Shown piece after piece: positions 16,037 through 25,748 of a stretch of 64,000 nucleotides of DNA; position 1 is the stretch's first letter; every line of letters begins with the position of its first letter. Source of the DNA: Clostridia bacterium (GTDB lineage: Bacteria > Bacillota > Clostridia > Christensenellales > Aristaeellaceae). Both the position numbers and the translations under genes were made by a program. The stretch spans positions 1-64,000 of the forward strand of contig JAFPWH010000005.1 in assembly GCA_017395065.1 (NCBI GenBank), written 5' to 3'. Below the pieces are notes generated by a model that saw nothing but the letters and a program-made list of their open reading frames with translations, made no database searches and was not told the DNA's origin.

Positions 16037-19000
16037 TTACGCGTTCTTGGCGGCTTCCCTCTTGTCCTTGATGCACAGGAAGATCTGGATGCAGCTGATC
16101 ACGAGGAGGATCGCAAACAGTACGATGAACGCGGTTCTGCTGCTGCCCAGCTTCAGGAACGTGCTGAAGGCAAAGCCCAGTATGCCGATGATGCCGGCGG
16201 CGGCGGGGCAGATGCCGGAGGCGAAGCTGTCTCTGTAGACGAACGCCAGCACGATGCCCACGACCAGCAGGATCAGCAGGATGATCGGAACGAGCACGAC
16301 GCTGTTTCTGCTGTAGGAGGCGATCTTGTAATCGGCTACGGTGCTCTCAAAGCTGGCGGCGTAGTCTTCGGGGAAGGCCACGAAGCCCAGTATGGAGACC
16401 TTTTCGATCTTGTCGTAGTTGACTTCGGTGGAGAAGGTGGTTTCCTTCTTTTCGCCGTTCTCGAACTCGATGGTCACGGTGGCGACGTCTTCGTTGGCGC
16501 GCTTGGTGTACTTGACCTGCGCGGTGCTCTCCATGATCAGGCTTTCGGTCTGCTCGGCTTCGAATTCGTTGGGATCCTTGATGCCGGCCATGTACTCTTC
16601 CTTGGCGGAGAGCTTGGAAGCGGGCGCAGCGGTCGCAGGTTCTTCGGTCGTATCGGCCGTATCGGCGGCGGGCTCGTCCGTGGTCTCGGCGGCCGCTTCG
16701 TCGGCGGTCTCATCGGCGGGCGCTTCTTCCGCGGGTTCCTCGGTCGCGGCGGCGCCGGTGCCCTTCACGTCGATTTCCTGATGGTCGTAGAGCCAATCCT
16801 TGAAGTCGGCCACGTGCAGTTCGTTGATGAACTTCTCGTAGTATTCGTCCATCTGACCGCTGGCTTTGAGCTCGTCCTTCTTTTCGAGCAGGAACTCTTT
16901 CTTGGCGTCCTCGATCATCGCGTCGAGGTCATCGAGCTTGCCCTCCGCGGCGGCCAGGTTCATCGTCTCGTAGTAGACCTGCTTGACTTCGTCCTGGTAG
17001 TAGTTCTTGATCAGCGCGTTGTCGAACAGGTCGGTCTGGTCCTCCATGAAGGTGGCGAAGACCTGATCCTTGAGGGCTTCGTTGGCGATCAGTGTGTTGT
17101 ATCTGTTTTCCTTGGCGCTGATGAGCCTTACGTCGTCGAAGATGGGCCTTACCTTGTCGATCTGCTTCTGGATCTGACCGATGGTCTTTTCGGCCTTCTT
17201 GCTGGTCTTGCTGGCTTGGCCGTTCTTGAGCGCGGTCTCGGATTTGCTCGCGGCATTCTTGGCCTTGGCGTAGGCGGCGTTGCTGACGGCAAGCATCTTG
17301 TCCAGTTCGCCGTAGACGATCGCATCTCTGTCCTCTGCGCTCATGCGGGAGAGGATGGAAGCGTTCATCTGCTCATAGATCTTGGTCTGATCGGCGTCCT
17401 TGAGATCGCCCTTGATGAAATCGAAGAAGTTCTTCTTGATTTCGGCCTTCTGCTCGGCGCTCAGGGTCTTGAAGTGATTCTGGTAGAAGGCCTCTCTGTC
17501 CTTCTTCTTGTCGGCGGCCTTGATCTTGGCAGCCTTGGCTTCGGCGTAGATGTCTGCGGCACCGTTGGCGGCGTCTTCGAACCAGGCCTTGAGGGCTTCG
17601 GCGTTGGCCTCGGCGTAGAGCTTGTACTCGACGGTTTCCTTGTCGGCGTAGTTCTGATACAGCATCTGCTTGAAGCTGTCCAGGTTGGCCTTGGCGAAGT
17701 CCTCGTACATGATGCTCAGGTTGCCCTGATACATGACCTGCTTCTGCGCGTCGGCTACCTTCTTGAGCTCGGCAGCGAGATTTGCGTCCGCACCGGCGAT
17801 GGCCAGCTCGGCCAGATACTCTTTGTACTCGGCGGTCTTGTTGGCGGTCACGAAATCGCTGTAGTAGTGATCGGGAATGTTCTTGTCTTCGCCGTCCACG
17901 TACTGGGCGTAGAGCTCATCGCTCAGCTCGTTCTTTCTGGAGGCGTCGGCGAGGTAGGCCGCGAATTCGCTCTGGCACTTCTCTTTAATGAAGGCCTTGT
18001 ACAGCAGGGTGTTCATGTCCTTGATGTAGGCGGCCTTGGTCCTTGCGTTGTCGGTGGCGTCCGCGTAGAGCTTCTCGGTCAGGGCGGCCTTGTTCTCGTT
18101 TACGTAGGCGCTGAACTTATCGGCGTTGGCTACGGCGTAAGCCTCGTAGTCGGCGGCGCCCAGATCCGCGGTCCTTGCCTCGTAGACGGCGTCCACGATC
18201 TTGGCTTCGTTGTCGGAAATGAACTTGGTGAATTCGCCGGAGTCGGGCTTTACGAAGCCTTCGACGAAAGCGTCCTTCTTGTCGCCCGCAAGCAGCGCTT
18301 CCAGCGCGGCGTCAAGGATGCTGTCCTCGCCGACGCCCAGGCTCGCGGCGTATTCGGCGGCGAACTGGCCTTCGGCCACGTACCACTTTTTGAAATCGTC
18401 GTCCTTGACGCTGAGCACGGCGGCCAGATGGTCGTCGGCGAACTCAGTCGTCAGGGCCCTGTTGTATTCGCTGCTCTTGATCTTGACCCATTCGAGGCTG
18501 GGATCGATCGCGCCCTCGGTCATGGGCACGTACTCGCCGTTTTCGTTCTTCTCGTAGCTGTAGACGGCAAGGCAGGCTTCATACGCCTTGTCCAGCGCGT
18601 CCTTGGCCTGCGTCAGGCACTGCTTTGCAGTCTGGCGGGAGCTGATGGCGGTCTCGAGCTGGCGGTTGGCGGTGCGCATCGCGGTGGTCAGCGTCTTGTA
18701 TTCCTCGGCGTAAGGATCTCCCTCCTGGCTCAGCGCCACGAGATCTTCCTCTGCCTCGGCCGCTTCGGCGGTTTCTTCGCCGCCTTCTTCGCTTGCTTCT
18801 TCCTCTACGACGGCTTCCTCTTCGGCGCTGCGCTGCTTGAGCTCAAAGGCCGGCTTGCCCATGCTGGCGGCCAGCTGGTTGCAGATCTTGCCGATCTCGT
18901 TGTACTTTTCCCAGGCCTGATTCTCATAATCGAGGCAATCGTTGTAGTTCTGGGCGATGGTGTCGTAGTTTTCAAGCGCGGTGTTGAATGCGTCCAGAGC

Positions 19001-19300
19001 GAATTTCTGGTTCACGCGCAGCTTGTTGTTGGTCTGGAGCTTGGAATCCTTGCCGGTGGCGGAAACGATGAGCTTCTTATAATCTTCGTCGTTCTCGTCG
19101 GCGCCTTCCAGCACCCAGGTCTTGCCAAAGAGCATGTCCTGCGTTCCGTCGCCCTTTTCACCCGCGGGGATCAGCGTTGTGGTCCTCTTGCCGAAGGTGA
19201 AGTAGGGGCTGAGCATCATCACGATCAGCACAATGCACAGTACCGCGATAATGAAACTGATGCAGCGCGACCGATTCAGCTTGAGCTCAAAGGTCTTCAT
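16037..19300 (-). CDS. Very large membrane protein with extended helical domain, unknown function
   Basis: 1087 residues. One membrane helix lies at about 13-32, then a very long Ala/Lys/Asp/Glu-rich, mainly helical region. This region includes diverged units with pattern F-x-x-[FY]-[IVL] ... [LV]-Y (for example around EFTKFISDNEAKIVDAVYEA and KFSAYVNENKAALTEKLYAD). An Ala/Glu/Thr-rich low-complexity linker lies at about 885-935, a small beta-type domain follows, and three membrane helices sit at the C-terminus. The large middle part is probably outside the membrane. No family is recognised. The gene stands alone, with its own promoter and terminator. Confidence 0.8.
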   Translation of the reverse strand: MKTFELKLNRSRCISFIIAVLCIVLIVMMLSPYFTFGKRTTTLIPAGEKGDGTQDMLFGKTWVLEGADENDEDYKKLIVSATGKDSKLQTNNKLRVNQKFALDAFNTALENYDTIAQNYNDCLDYENQAWEKYNEIGKICNQLAASMGKPAFELKQRSAEEEAVVEEEASEEGGEETAEAAEAEEDLVALSQEGDPYAEEYKTLTTAMRTANRQLETAISSRQTAKQCLTQAKDALDKAYEACLAVYSYEKNENGEYVPMTEGAIDPSLEWVKIKSSEYNRALTTEFADDHLAAVLSVKDDDFKKWYVAEGQFAAEYAASLGVGEDSILDAALEALLAGDKKDAFVEGFVKPDSGEFTKFISDNEAKIVDAVYEARTADLGAADYEAYAVANADKFSAYVNENKAALTEKLYADATDNARTKAAYIKDMNTLLYKAFIKEKCQSEFAAYLADASRKNELSDELYAQYVDGEDKNIPDHYYSDFVTANKTAEYKEYLAELAIAGADANLAAELKKVADAQKQVMYQGNLSIMYEDFAKANLDSFKQMLYQNYADKETVEYKLYAEANAEALKAWFEDAANGAADIYAEAKAAKIKAADKKKDREAFYQNHFKTLSAEQKAEIKKNFFDFIKGDLKDADQTKIYEQMNASILSRMSAEDRDAIVYGELDKMLAVSNAAYAKAKNAASKSETALKNGQASKTSKKAEKTIGQIQKQIDKVRPIFDDVRLISAKENRYNTLIANEALKDQVFATFMEDQTDLFDNALIKNYYQDEVKQVYYETMNLAAAEGKLDDLDAMIEDAKKEFLLEKKDELKASGQMDEYYEKFINELHVADFKDWLYDHQEIDVKGTGAAATEEPAEEAPADETADEAAAETTDEPAADTADTTEEPATAAPASKLSAKEEYMAGIKDPNEFEAEQTESLIMESTAQVKYTKRANEDVATVTIEFENGEKKETTFSTEVNYDKIEKVSILGFVAFPEDYAASFESTVADYKIASYSRNSVVLVPIILLILLVVGIVLAFVYRDSFASGICPAAAGIIGILGFAFSTFLKLGSSRTAFIVLFAILLVISCIQIFLCIKDKREAAKNA

Positions 19301-19340
19301 ATGCGTCTCTCCTTATTCAGATATTTTACCGGATATGCGT

Positions 19341-19369
19341 ATTTTACAATAAACATAAGCGCCTGTCAA
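19341..19369 (-). promoter_or_regulatory. Strong sigma-A promoter of the 1087-aa protein gene
   Basis: On the minus strand TTGACA, exactly 17 bp, then TAAAAT, about 40 bp before the start codon; GGAGAG serves as ribosome-binding site. This is close to consensus, so high expression is expected. Confidence 0.7.
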
Positions 19370-19503
19370 GCCAAAATATGCCGAATTTTGAGCTTTGACG
19401 GAATTTTTGTGCACGTTTTTGCCCTCGATGGCCGAAATTTTAGTTAAATTCTTAACTATATTTTAATATATGCAGTTTTTTGCCGCTTCTTTGCAAAAAT
19501 ATC

Positions 19504-19526
19504 GGGGCGGCCGCGTGGGCCGCCCC
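19504..19526 (-). terminator. Terminator after the serine acetyltransferase gene
   Basis: GGGGCGGCC and GGCCGCCCC form a perfect 9-bp stem with a 5-nt loop; on the minus strand it is followed by a T-rich run. Confidence 0.8.
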
Positions 19527-19551
19527 GGAAGGTTTTCGTCCTTTCGCCGCG

Positions 19552-20445
19552 CTACACGTTTTCCCAGACGGCCGGGCGGTTTTCCCTGAAGTTGAGTTCC
19601 GGGCTGTTGACGCTGACGCGGGTGTTGGCGGGCACGGAGCCGGTCACGAAGGCGTTCGCGCCGATGATGCAGTCGTCGCCGATGACCGTGTCGCCGCCCA
19701 AAATCGACGCGCCGGAATACACGGTGATCCTGCTGCCCAGCGTCGGATGGCGCTTTGTGCCGCTTAGCAGCTGGCCCTTCCGGGTGGATAGCGCGCCCAG
19801 CGTCACGCCCTGGTAGAGCTTTACGTTGTCGCCGATGACCGTGGTTTCGCCGATGACGACGCCGGTGCCGTGGTCGATAAAGAAGTAGCTGCCGATGCGC
19901 GCGCCGGCGTTTATGTCGATGCCGGTCTGGCTGTGGGCGTACTCGGTCATCATGCGGGGGATGAGCGGCACTTTGAGCAGGCAGAGCACGTGCGCCAGCC
20001 TGTAGACGGTGATCGCGAACAGTCCCGGATAGGAAAAGATCACGTCCGTCACGGAATTCGCCGCGGGGTCGCCGTCAAAGAGCGCCTGCGCGTCGGTCGC
20101 CAGAAGCTTTTGGACCTCGGGGAGCGCCTCCACGAAGCCGCAGAGCGCCTCCTCGGCCGTTTGCTGTTTTGATTCGTCGTCCGCGCCGAAGGCCCTGCGC
20201 AGCTGAAGGCGCAGGTCCTCACAGATCTTGGTCAGCTTGTAGCCCGAGGCGTAGACGTTGTTCCTGGCCGAGGGCGCCTCGAAGTAGCCGGGGAACATGA
20301 CGCCCCTGAGCCTTTCGGTGATCTCGATGACCTTGCTTCTGTCGGGCAGTCCCCTGTCCGGATAGGCAACGGCGCCGCATTCGCTCGAAAAGGCGTTGAT
20401 CCTCGCCGCGGCCTCGGCTATTGCCCGGTTGATTTTGCTTTCCAT
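19552..20445 (-). CDS. cysE: Serine O-acetyltransferase (CysE/EpsC type)
   Basis: 297 residues. An N-terminal helical domain (1 to about 180) is followed by a left-handed beta-helix with hexapeptide repeats. Conserved blocks are TGIDINAGARIG, the catalytic FIDHGTGVVIGET, and GVTLGALSTRKG. The enzyme makes O-acetylserine from serine and acetyl-CoA for cysteine synthesis. Its length and N-terminal domain match the long EpsC/SAT group. It overlaps topB by 28 bp and is the last gene of the yhaM-topB operon; no cysteine synthase is nearby. Confidence 0.92.
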   Translation of the reverse strand: MESKINRAIAEAAARINAFSSECGAVAYPDRGLPDRSKVIEITERLRGVMFPGYFEAPSARNNVYASGYKLTKICEDLRLQLRRAFGADDESKQQTAEEALCGFVEALPEVQKLLATDAQALFDGDPAANSVTDVIFSYPGLFAITVYRLAHVLCLLKVPLIPRMMTEYAHSQTGIDINAGARIGSYFFIDHGTGVVIGETTVIGDNVKLYQGVTLGALSTRKGQLLSGTKRHPTLGSRITVYSGASILGGDTVIGDDCIIGANAFVTGSVPANTRVSVNSPELNFRENRPAVWENV

Positions 20446-22307
20446 GTGTCCTTTTTCCTTCCGTTCGCAGCCGGTTTTTTGTATTCTTCCCTCGGAAAGA
20501 GCACGTTTGCGGCTTTCGTTTTGGCAAAGTCGGTCAAAAACGCGCTATAGTTGCGTATGCTCTGCATGAATTTTTCTCTTTTTAGGGCGACCTCCGCCTT
20601 GTCGCTCAGGTGCGCCATTTTGTTCAGCGCCCTCTCCCACTTGCCCGTGGTCACGGCGGAGGACATCTCCTCCGGCACGACGCTGATCAGCTTTTGGCCC
20701 TTTTCGGTCGAAAGCAGCGCCTTGCGCTCCCGTTTTATGTAGCCCACGGCGATCAGCCGCTGTATGATCGCGGCGCGGGTCGCCGGCGTTCCGAGACCCG
20801 AGTCCTTCATCTTTTCGCGCAGCTCCTCGTCGTCGATCAGCTTTCCCGCGCTCTCCATGGCCTTGAGCAGCGTGTCCTCGGTGTAGTGCTCCGGCGGCTT
20901 GGTCTGCTTGCTTTTTACGGAGGTTTTCAGGATCGGGCACTCGTCGCCCTCCTTCAGAGGCGGGATCGTGCCGTCCGAGTCCTTCTCTTTCTTCTTGTCC
21001 TCCGCGTCCGCCTTGTACAGAGCGCGCCAGCCCTGCGAAACGGGCGTCGAGGCGTTGCTTTTGAAGCTTTCGCCCTCGCAGGCGGTCACGACGCTGCAGG
21101 CGAGGTAGACGTAATCGGGATAGTGGTTGGCGATCAGGCGCCTTGCCACGAGGTCGTAGATCTTGCTTTCGTCGGCGCTTAAGCGGCTCAGGTCCGGCAC
21201 CTTGTCGGTGGGAACGATCGCGTGGTGGTCGCTGATCTTTTCGTTGTCGTAGATCCGCTGCGCGGTCTTTATGGGGCTTACTGCCCTGACCATGGCAGCG
21301 TAGGGCTCGGGCAAGCGCGAAAGCGTTTGCGAAACCTTGGGCTTCATGTCGTCCGGCAGGAAGCGCGAATCAGTCCTTGGATAGGTGATGAGCTTGTGCG
21401 TTTCGTACAGCGCCTGGGCGACGGAAAGCGTCTTTTCCGCGCTGAAGCCGAATTTGCGGTTGGCCTCACGCTGCAGCGTCGTCAGATCGTACAGCTTTTC
21501 GGGCGGCACGCGCTTTTCCTCGGCCCTGTATTCGGTGACTACGGCCGTTTTGCCCTTCACTTTGGCGGCGATCGCCTTGGCCTTCGCTTCGTCGTTTATA
21601 TGCGTGTTTTTGGTCTCCGGGTCGAACCATACGCCCTGCCAGGAACCGTAGTCGGCCCTTACCTCCCAGTAGCTTTCGGGTTTGAATGCGCTTATCTCCC
21701 TGTCGCGCTTTACGATCAGCGCAAGCGTCGGCGTCTGCACGCGGCCCACGCTCAAAAGGCTTCCGTAGCGCAGCGTGAACGCCCTCGTCGCGTTCATGCC
21801 GACCAGCCAGTCCGCCTCCGACCGGCAGCGGGCGGACGCGTACAGCGCGTCGTACTCGCCCGAGGGCTTTATGCTGTCGAAGCCCGCGCGGATCGCGGCG
21901 TCCGTCATCGAGGAGATCCAAAGACGGCTGAAGCTCTTTTTGCAGCCGGCCTGCTCGTAGATGTAGCGGAAGATCAGTTCACCCTCGCGCCCGGCGTCGG
22001 TCGCACAGATGATGTGGTCGATCTCGGGGGAATTCATCAGTTCCTTCACGGTTTTGAACTGGGACGCCGTGGGTTTCAATACCTTGAGCGGTATCTTTTC
22101 GGGCAGGATCGGAAGGTCGTATACGTTCCATTTGGAATACTTCGCGTCCAGCTCGTCCGGCTCCTTCAGGGAGACCAGATGCCCGATGGCCCAGGTGACG
22201 ACGTATTTTTCGCCCGTAAGGCAGCCCTCGCCGCGCCCGGCACATTTGAGCACGCGGGCGATGTCTCTGCCCACGGAGGGTTTTTCGGCGACTACCAGCG
22301 TTTTCAC
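20418..22307 (-). CDS. topB: DNA topoisomerase III (type IA)
   Basis: 629 residues. The Toprim domain has the catalytic Glu (VAEKP) and DAGREGE at 104-110. The active-site tyrosine is Y309 in ITYPRTDSR. The C-terminal part is typical (SGLGTPATRAAIIQRL) and there are no zinc-finger repeats, which separates it from TopA. Topoisomerase III decatenates and resolves single-strand crossings, often with a RecQ helicase; one is encoded at 46056-48371. The start overlaps the yhaM stop by 4 bp. Confidence 0.95.
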   Translation of the reverse strand: MKTLVVAEKPSVGRDIARVLKCAGRGEGCLTGEKYVVTWAIGHLVSLKEPDELDAKYSKWNVYDLPILPEKIPLKVLKPTASQFKTVKELMNSPEIDHIICATDAGREGELIFRYIYEQAGCKKSFSRLWISSMTDAAIRAGFDSIKPSGEYDALYASARCRSEADWLVGMNATRAFTLRYGSLLSVGRVQTPTLALIVKRDREISAFKPESYWEVRADYGSWQGVWFDPETKNTHINDEAKAKAIAAKVKGKTAVVTEYRAEEKRVPPEKLYDLTTLQREANRKFGFSAEKTLSVAQALYETHKLITYPRTDSRFLPDDMKPKVSQTLSRLPEPYAAMVRAVSPIKTAQRIYDNEKISDHHAIVPTDKVPDLSRLSADESKIYDLVARRLIANHYPDYVYLACSVVTACEGESFKSNASTPVSQGWRALYKADAEDKKKEKDSDGTIPPLKEGDECPILKTSVKSKQTKPPEHYTEDTLLKAMESAGKLIDDEELREKMKDSGLGTPATRAAIIQRLIAVGYIKRERKALLSTEKGQKLISVVPEEMSSAVTTGKWERALNKMAHLSDKAEVALKREKFMQSIRNYSAFLTDFAKTKAANVLFPREEYKKPAANGRKKDTWKAKSTGQ

Positions 22308-23296
22308 TGCGCACTATTTCCCGTCTGATCCTGATTGTTCGTGCTGCTCTCCAAGCGCCCGCTGCGCCGGTAGAGCTTGCGGTCGAGCGACCAGATGCGC
22401 TCGGTAAAGCAGCCCGGGTTCACCTTTTCGCACTCGAGCTTCATTTCGAACATGCGCGCGTCGAGCAGATCCAGTATGTGCAGCGCCTCGGCCTCCGGGA
22501 ACATCGGGGGCTTGGGCGAGCCGTATTCGGGCAGGTCGTGGTGGGCAAGCACCATGTGCTCGAGCATCACCAGCAATTCGCGGTCCATGCCGATCTCGCG
22601 CCCGAAGCGGTCCAGCTTGCTTACGCCCATCACGATGTGGCCCAGCAGATTTCCTTCCACCGAATAGTCGGTCACCAGCCCCAGCGCGTCGCACTGCATT
22701 TCGTCGATCTTGCACAGGTCGTGTATGATCACGCCCGCAGCCAAAAGATCTGCGTCCAGAAAGGGGTACAGCTCGCACAGGAAGCCCGCGCCCCTGAGCA
22801 TCGTGGTCGTGTGGTTGAGCAGGCCGCCCTTTTGCGCGTGGTGCAGGTTTTTCGCGCCCGGCATCGTCTGCAGCTTGTCGCCCGCGTCGTCGATCATGCG
22901 CAGCACCAGTTCCTTGAGCTGCCTGTTTTCCATCGCGTCGGTGCGGTCGATGATGTCGTCCAGCATGTCCTGCGAGGGCCTGGGCGCGGTGGGGATCAGG
23001 CGGTTGATGTCCACTTCGTCCGCCGGCGCGGAGGAGCGCATTTTATCTACCCTCAGCTGCAGGCGGTTGTTGTATTCCAGCACCATGCCGCGCACCTTGA
23101 GCACCTCGCCGACCTCGGGCGGCAGCTCCGTTGCGTCCCAGCGCTTGGCGTTGATCTCGCCCGTGGTGTCGCACAGCGTCATGTCCAGGTATTTCGAGCC
23201 GTTCATGGAGCTCCGCTGCTGGGCGTTTTTGACCAGCAAAAAGCCCTCGAAGCTCATGTTCTTTATAAAATCGGCCACCCCGAGCTGCTCCTTCAT
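22304..23296 (-). CDS. yhaM: 3'-5' exoribonuclease YhaM family (OB-fold plus HD domain)
   Basis: 330 residues. An N-terminal OB-fold nucleic acid-binding domain (about 10-105) is followed by an HD phosphohydrolase domain with NHTTTM, the metal-binding pair IIHDLCK, and LAHHDLPEYG. The family degrades RNA and single-stranded DNA from the 3' end in low-GC Gram-positives. It is the first gene of a three-gene operon with topB and cysE. The C-terminal tail is Ser/Asn/Gln-rich and probably disordered. Confidence 0.92.
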   Translation of the reverse strand: MKEQLGVADFIKNMSFEGFLLVKNAQQRSSMNGSKYLDMTLCDTTGEINAKRWDATELPPEVGEVLKVRGMVLEYNNRLQLRVDKMRSSAPADEVDINRLIPTAPRPSQDMLDDIIDRTDAMENRQLKELVLRMIDDAGDKLQTMPGAKNLHHAQKGGLLNHTTTMLRGAGFLCELYPFLDADLLAAGVIIHDLCKIDEMQCDALGLVTDYSVEGNLLGHIVMGVSKLDRFGREIGMDRELLVMLEHMVLAHHDLPEYGSPKPPMFPEAEALHILDLLDARMFEMKLECEKVNPGCFTERIWSLDRKLYRRSGRLESSTNNQDQTGNSAQ

Positions 23297-23327
23297 CGTC
23301 TCACTCCCGTCTTCCGTATTTGGTTTT

Positions 23328-23356
23328 ATTCTACATCAATTCCGCGCCCATTTCAA
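23328..23356 (-). promoter_or_regulatory. Promoter of the yhaM-topB-cysE operon
   Basis: On the minus strand TTGAAA, 17 bp, TAGAAT, about 30 bp before the yhaM start. Confidence 0.55.
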
Positions 23357-23392
23357 CGCCCGAACGCAATATGTATAAATGTTTAATAAGTC

Positions 23393-23421
23393 TTGACAAA
23401 TTGCAATACTTATGATATACT
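23393..23421 (+). promoter_or_regulatory. Sigma-A promoter of the SH3/lysozyme-like gene
   Basis: TTGACA, 17-bp spacer and TATACT lie 35 bp before the start codon at 23456, which is preceded by GGAGG. It is divergent from the yhaM promoter. Confidence 0.7.
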
Positions 23422-23455
23422 TTGTTCACAAAATACTATGCGCGGAGGCATATGT

Positions 23456-24958
23456 ATGAAACGCTTTGTGAAACTGATCTGTGCGGTGCTGTGCCTATCC
23501 TTCCTTTTGGGCAGCGCCGTGTTCGCCAGGGCCGACAACGACGGGCTGTACGCGTTCGTGAGCGTAAACCGCGCGTCGCTGTACAAGACCGCCGGCATGA
23601 ACAGCCGCATAAAATATCTGTATAAGTTCGAGCTCGTCACCGTCTTGCAGAGCGACGGCTCGAAATCCAAGGTGACCGGCGGCGGAAAGACCGGCTATAT
23701 CTACAATAAATATCTGAAGTCGGTGAGCCCCATCAACGAGACCGCCTACGTAAACCGTGCCACGAAGGTCTACGCGCGCCCCTCGACCTCCTCGGCCAGC
23801 CGCAAGATCGAGCGCAACACGCGCGTGAACGTACTGATGTACTCCGGCTCCTGGGCGATGATCGAAAAGGACGGAAACCTCGCCTACATCCAAAAGGCGT
23901 TTTTGAGCGAAACGCAGACCGAGGAATCCACCGCGCCGATCTCCGTCCGCGGAAAAACGGATTATACGCTCAGCGGCAACGTCGTCGAATGCGATTTTCA
24001 GGCGACGGTCACCGCGTCGTCGCTTCGGGTGTACTCCAAGGCCTCCACGTCCTCCTCGAAGCTCGGCACCATCAAAAAGAACACCGTCGTTAACGTCTAC
24101 GCGTACAATTCCAGCTGGGCCTACATCGAGCTGAACGGCAAGTGGGGCTACTGCCGCTGGGCGTACCTGAAAAAGGCGCCGACGGCGGAGAGCGCAACGC
24201 CCGCGCCCACCGAAAAAACGGACGGCTACACCAGGCCGGACGAGCCGCTCGACGCCGTCACGAACGACAAGATCAAGGTCTACGACAAAGCGAGTACCTC
24301 AGGCAAATACCTTGGCTACATTTCCAAGGACACGCCTCTTCAGGTGCTGGCGTACAACGACAGCTGGGCGCAGATCAGCCTGAAGGGCAAAACGGGCTTT
24401 ACGCCCAAAAGCGGCCTCACTTTAAGCGCCGCGGCACCCACGCCCACGCCCACTGTCGAACCGACGGCAACGCCCACGCCCGCGCCCACCTACGCCTCGA
24501 CCGACGACATCTTTCTGAACGCCTCCACGACGAACGAGCAGAAGATCTACGAATACCTCACCTCCCGCACGGACTACAACGAGGCCGTGGCCTGCGGCAT
24601 ATTGGCCAGCATCAAGCAGGAGTCCAACTTCAGCCCCACCTCCGGCAAGGGCAGCGGCTATCAGGGCCTTTGCCAGTGGAGCACCTCGCGCTTTGCGATT
24701 CTGACCGACTGGTGCGAAAGGAACAACTACAACCCCTATTCCCTCGAAGGGCAGATCAAGTTTTTGTGGTACGATTTGAGCCAGCGCTACACCGTGTACC
24801 ACAAGGCGCTGCTTGCGATGGAGAATACAGCCGAGGGCGCGTATCAGGCCGGCTACTATTTCTGCTATTACTACGAGCGCCCCAGCTCTCTGGAGTCCTC
24901 CTCCGTAAAGCGCGGCACGAACGCAAAGGACGTTTACTGGGTCAAGTACGCGCACTGA
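23456..24958 (+). CDS. Secreted protein with bacterial SH3 repeats and a phage tail-type lysozyme domain
   Basis: 500 residues from the ATG at 23456. A signal peptide covers about 1-24. Four SH3-like repeats of about 60-80 residues follow, each with a VNRASLY/TKVYARP/SLRVYSK/KIKVYDK start. A Pro/Thr-rich linker (TPTPTVEPT) leads to a C-terminal lysozyme-like domain of about 140 residues with the sequence ILASIKQESNFSP (candidate catalytic Glu) and GLCQWS. Such proteins bind and cut peptidoglycan, for example at division or turnover. Nothing else phage-like is near, so it is a host wall enzyme rather than prophage. Confidence 0.85.
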   Translation: MKRFVKLICAVLCLSFLLGSAVFARADNDGLYAFVSVNRASLYKTAGMNSRIKYLYKFELVTVLQSDGSKSKVTGGGKTGYIYNKYLKSVSPINETAYVNRATKVYARPSTSSASRKIERNTRVNVLMYSGSWAMIEKDGNLAYIQKAFLSETQTEESTAPISVRGKTDYTLSGNVVECDFQATVTASSLRVYSKASTSSSKLGTIKKNTVVNVYAYNSSWAYIELNGKWGYCRWAYLKKAPTAESATPAPTEKTDGYTRPDEPLDAVTNDKIKVYDKASTSGKYLGYISKDTPLQVLAYNDSWAQISLKGKTGFTPKSGLTLSAAAPTPTPTVEPTATPTPAPTYASTDDIFLNASTTNEQKIYEYLTSRTDYNEAVACGILASIKQESNFSPTSGKGSGYQGLCQWSTSRFAILTDWCERNNYNPYSLEGQIKFLWYDLSQRYTVYHKALLAMENTAEGAYQAGYYFCYYYERPSSLESSSVKRGTNAKDVYWVKYAH

Positions 24959-24959
24959 T

Positions 24960-25733
24960 ATGAAGCTGTTCGACACACACTGCCACATAAACGATCCGAA
25001 ATTCGATACCGACCGCGCCGAAGTGGTCGCGCGCATGCGCGAAGCGGGCGTCGAAAGAGCCGTCGTCGTGGGTGACGCCCAAAATGACGGCTCCGACGTT
25101 TTGTCTCTTTTGAACGAATACGGTTTTCTCTACGGCGCCTACGGGCTGCATCCCCACGAGGCGGACGCGTGGAGCGAAGAGGTAAAGCAGCGCGTCGCCG
25201 ACATGATGGCCAAAAGCAGGATCGTCGCGCTGGGCGAGATCGGTCTGGACTACCACTACGATTTTTCGCCGAGGGAAACGCAGAAGGCCGTCTTCCTTGC
25301 CCAATTGGAGCTCGCGCACGAGTTGAACAAGCCGGTGATCCTGCACATCCGCGAGGCGCACGGCGACGCGTACGAGATACTGAGCGGCTGCATAAAGCGC
25401 GGCATAAAGCTCCGCGGCATCATGCACTGCTACGGCGGCAGCCTCGAAAGCGCGCAGGAATACATAAGGATGGGGTTTTACATCTCGTTTTCCGGCTCGC
25501 TCACCTTCAAAAACGCGCCGATCCTGACGCGCTGCGCCGAAAACCTCCCCCTCGAGCGGCTGCTGATCGAAACCGACTGCCCGTACATGGCACCCGTTCC
25601 CCTGCGCGGCAGGCGCAACGAACCCGCCTACGTGAAATACGTGTGCGAAAAGCTGGCCGAAATCAGGCGCATCGACCCCGAAGAGGCCGCGCTGGCCACA
25701 TGGGAAAACGGGATCAGGGTCTTTGAAATGTGA
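24960..25733 (+). CDS. tatD: TatD-family metal-dependent hydrolase (DNase)
   Basis: 257 residues. Metal ligands are visible as DTHCHIND (H7, H9), ALGEIGLDYHYD, VILHIREAH, MHCYGG and IETDCPYMAP. TatD proteins are 3'-5' DNases/D-amino-acyl-tRNA-deacylase-like TIM barrels with roles in DNA repair or quality control. The start codon lies one base after the upstream stop codon, so it is cotranscribed with the SH3/lysozyme gene. A strong hairpin ends the unit. Confidence 0.94.
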   Translation: MKLFDTHCHINDPKFDTDRAEVVARMREAGVERAVVVGDAQNDGSDVLSLLNEYGFLYGAYGLHPHEADAWSEEVKQRVADMMAKSRIVALGEIGLDYHYDFSPRETQKAVFLAQLELAHELNKPVILHIREAHGDAYEILSGCIKRGIKLRGIMHCYGGSLESAQEYIRMGFYISFSGSLTFKNAPILTRCAENLPLERLLIETDCPYMAPVPLRGRRNEPAYVKYVCEKLAEIRRIDPEEAALATWENGIRVFEM

Positions 25734-25748
25734 CAAACGATTCAAAAA

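Noticed and set aside
15923..19447. A 1174-codon open frame on the plus strand opposite the 1087-aa membrane protein gene
   Set aside because: It is a shadow of the GC-rich antisense frame: no ribosome-binding site, Val/Leu/Gly-monotonous sequence, while the minus-strand gene has promoter, start site, membrane helices and terminator.
23456..24958. Prophage endolysin
   Set aside because: The domain type also occurs in phage tail lysozymes, but there is a signal peptide, four SH3 repeats, a host-type promoter and no other phage gene nearby.
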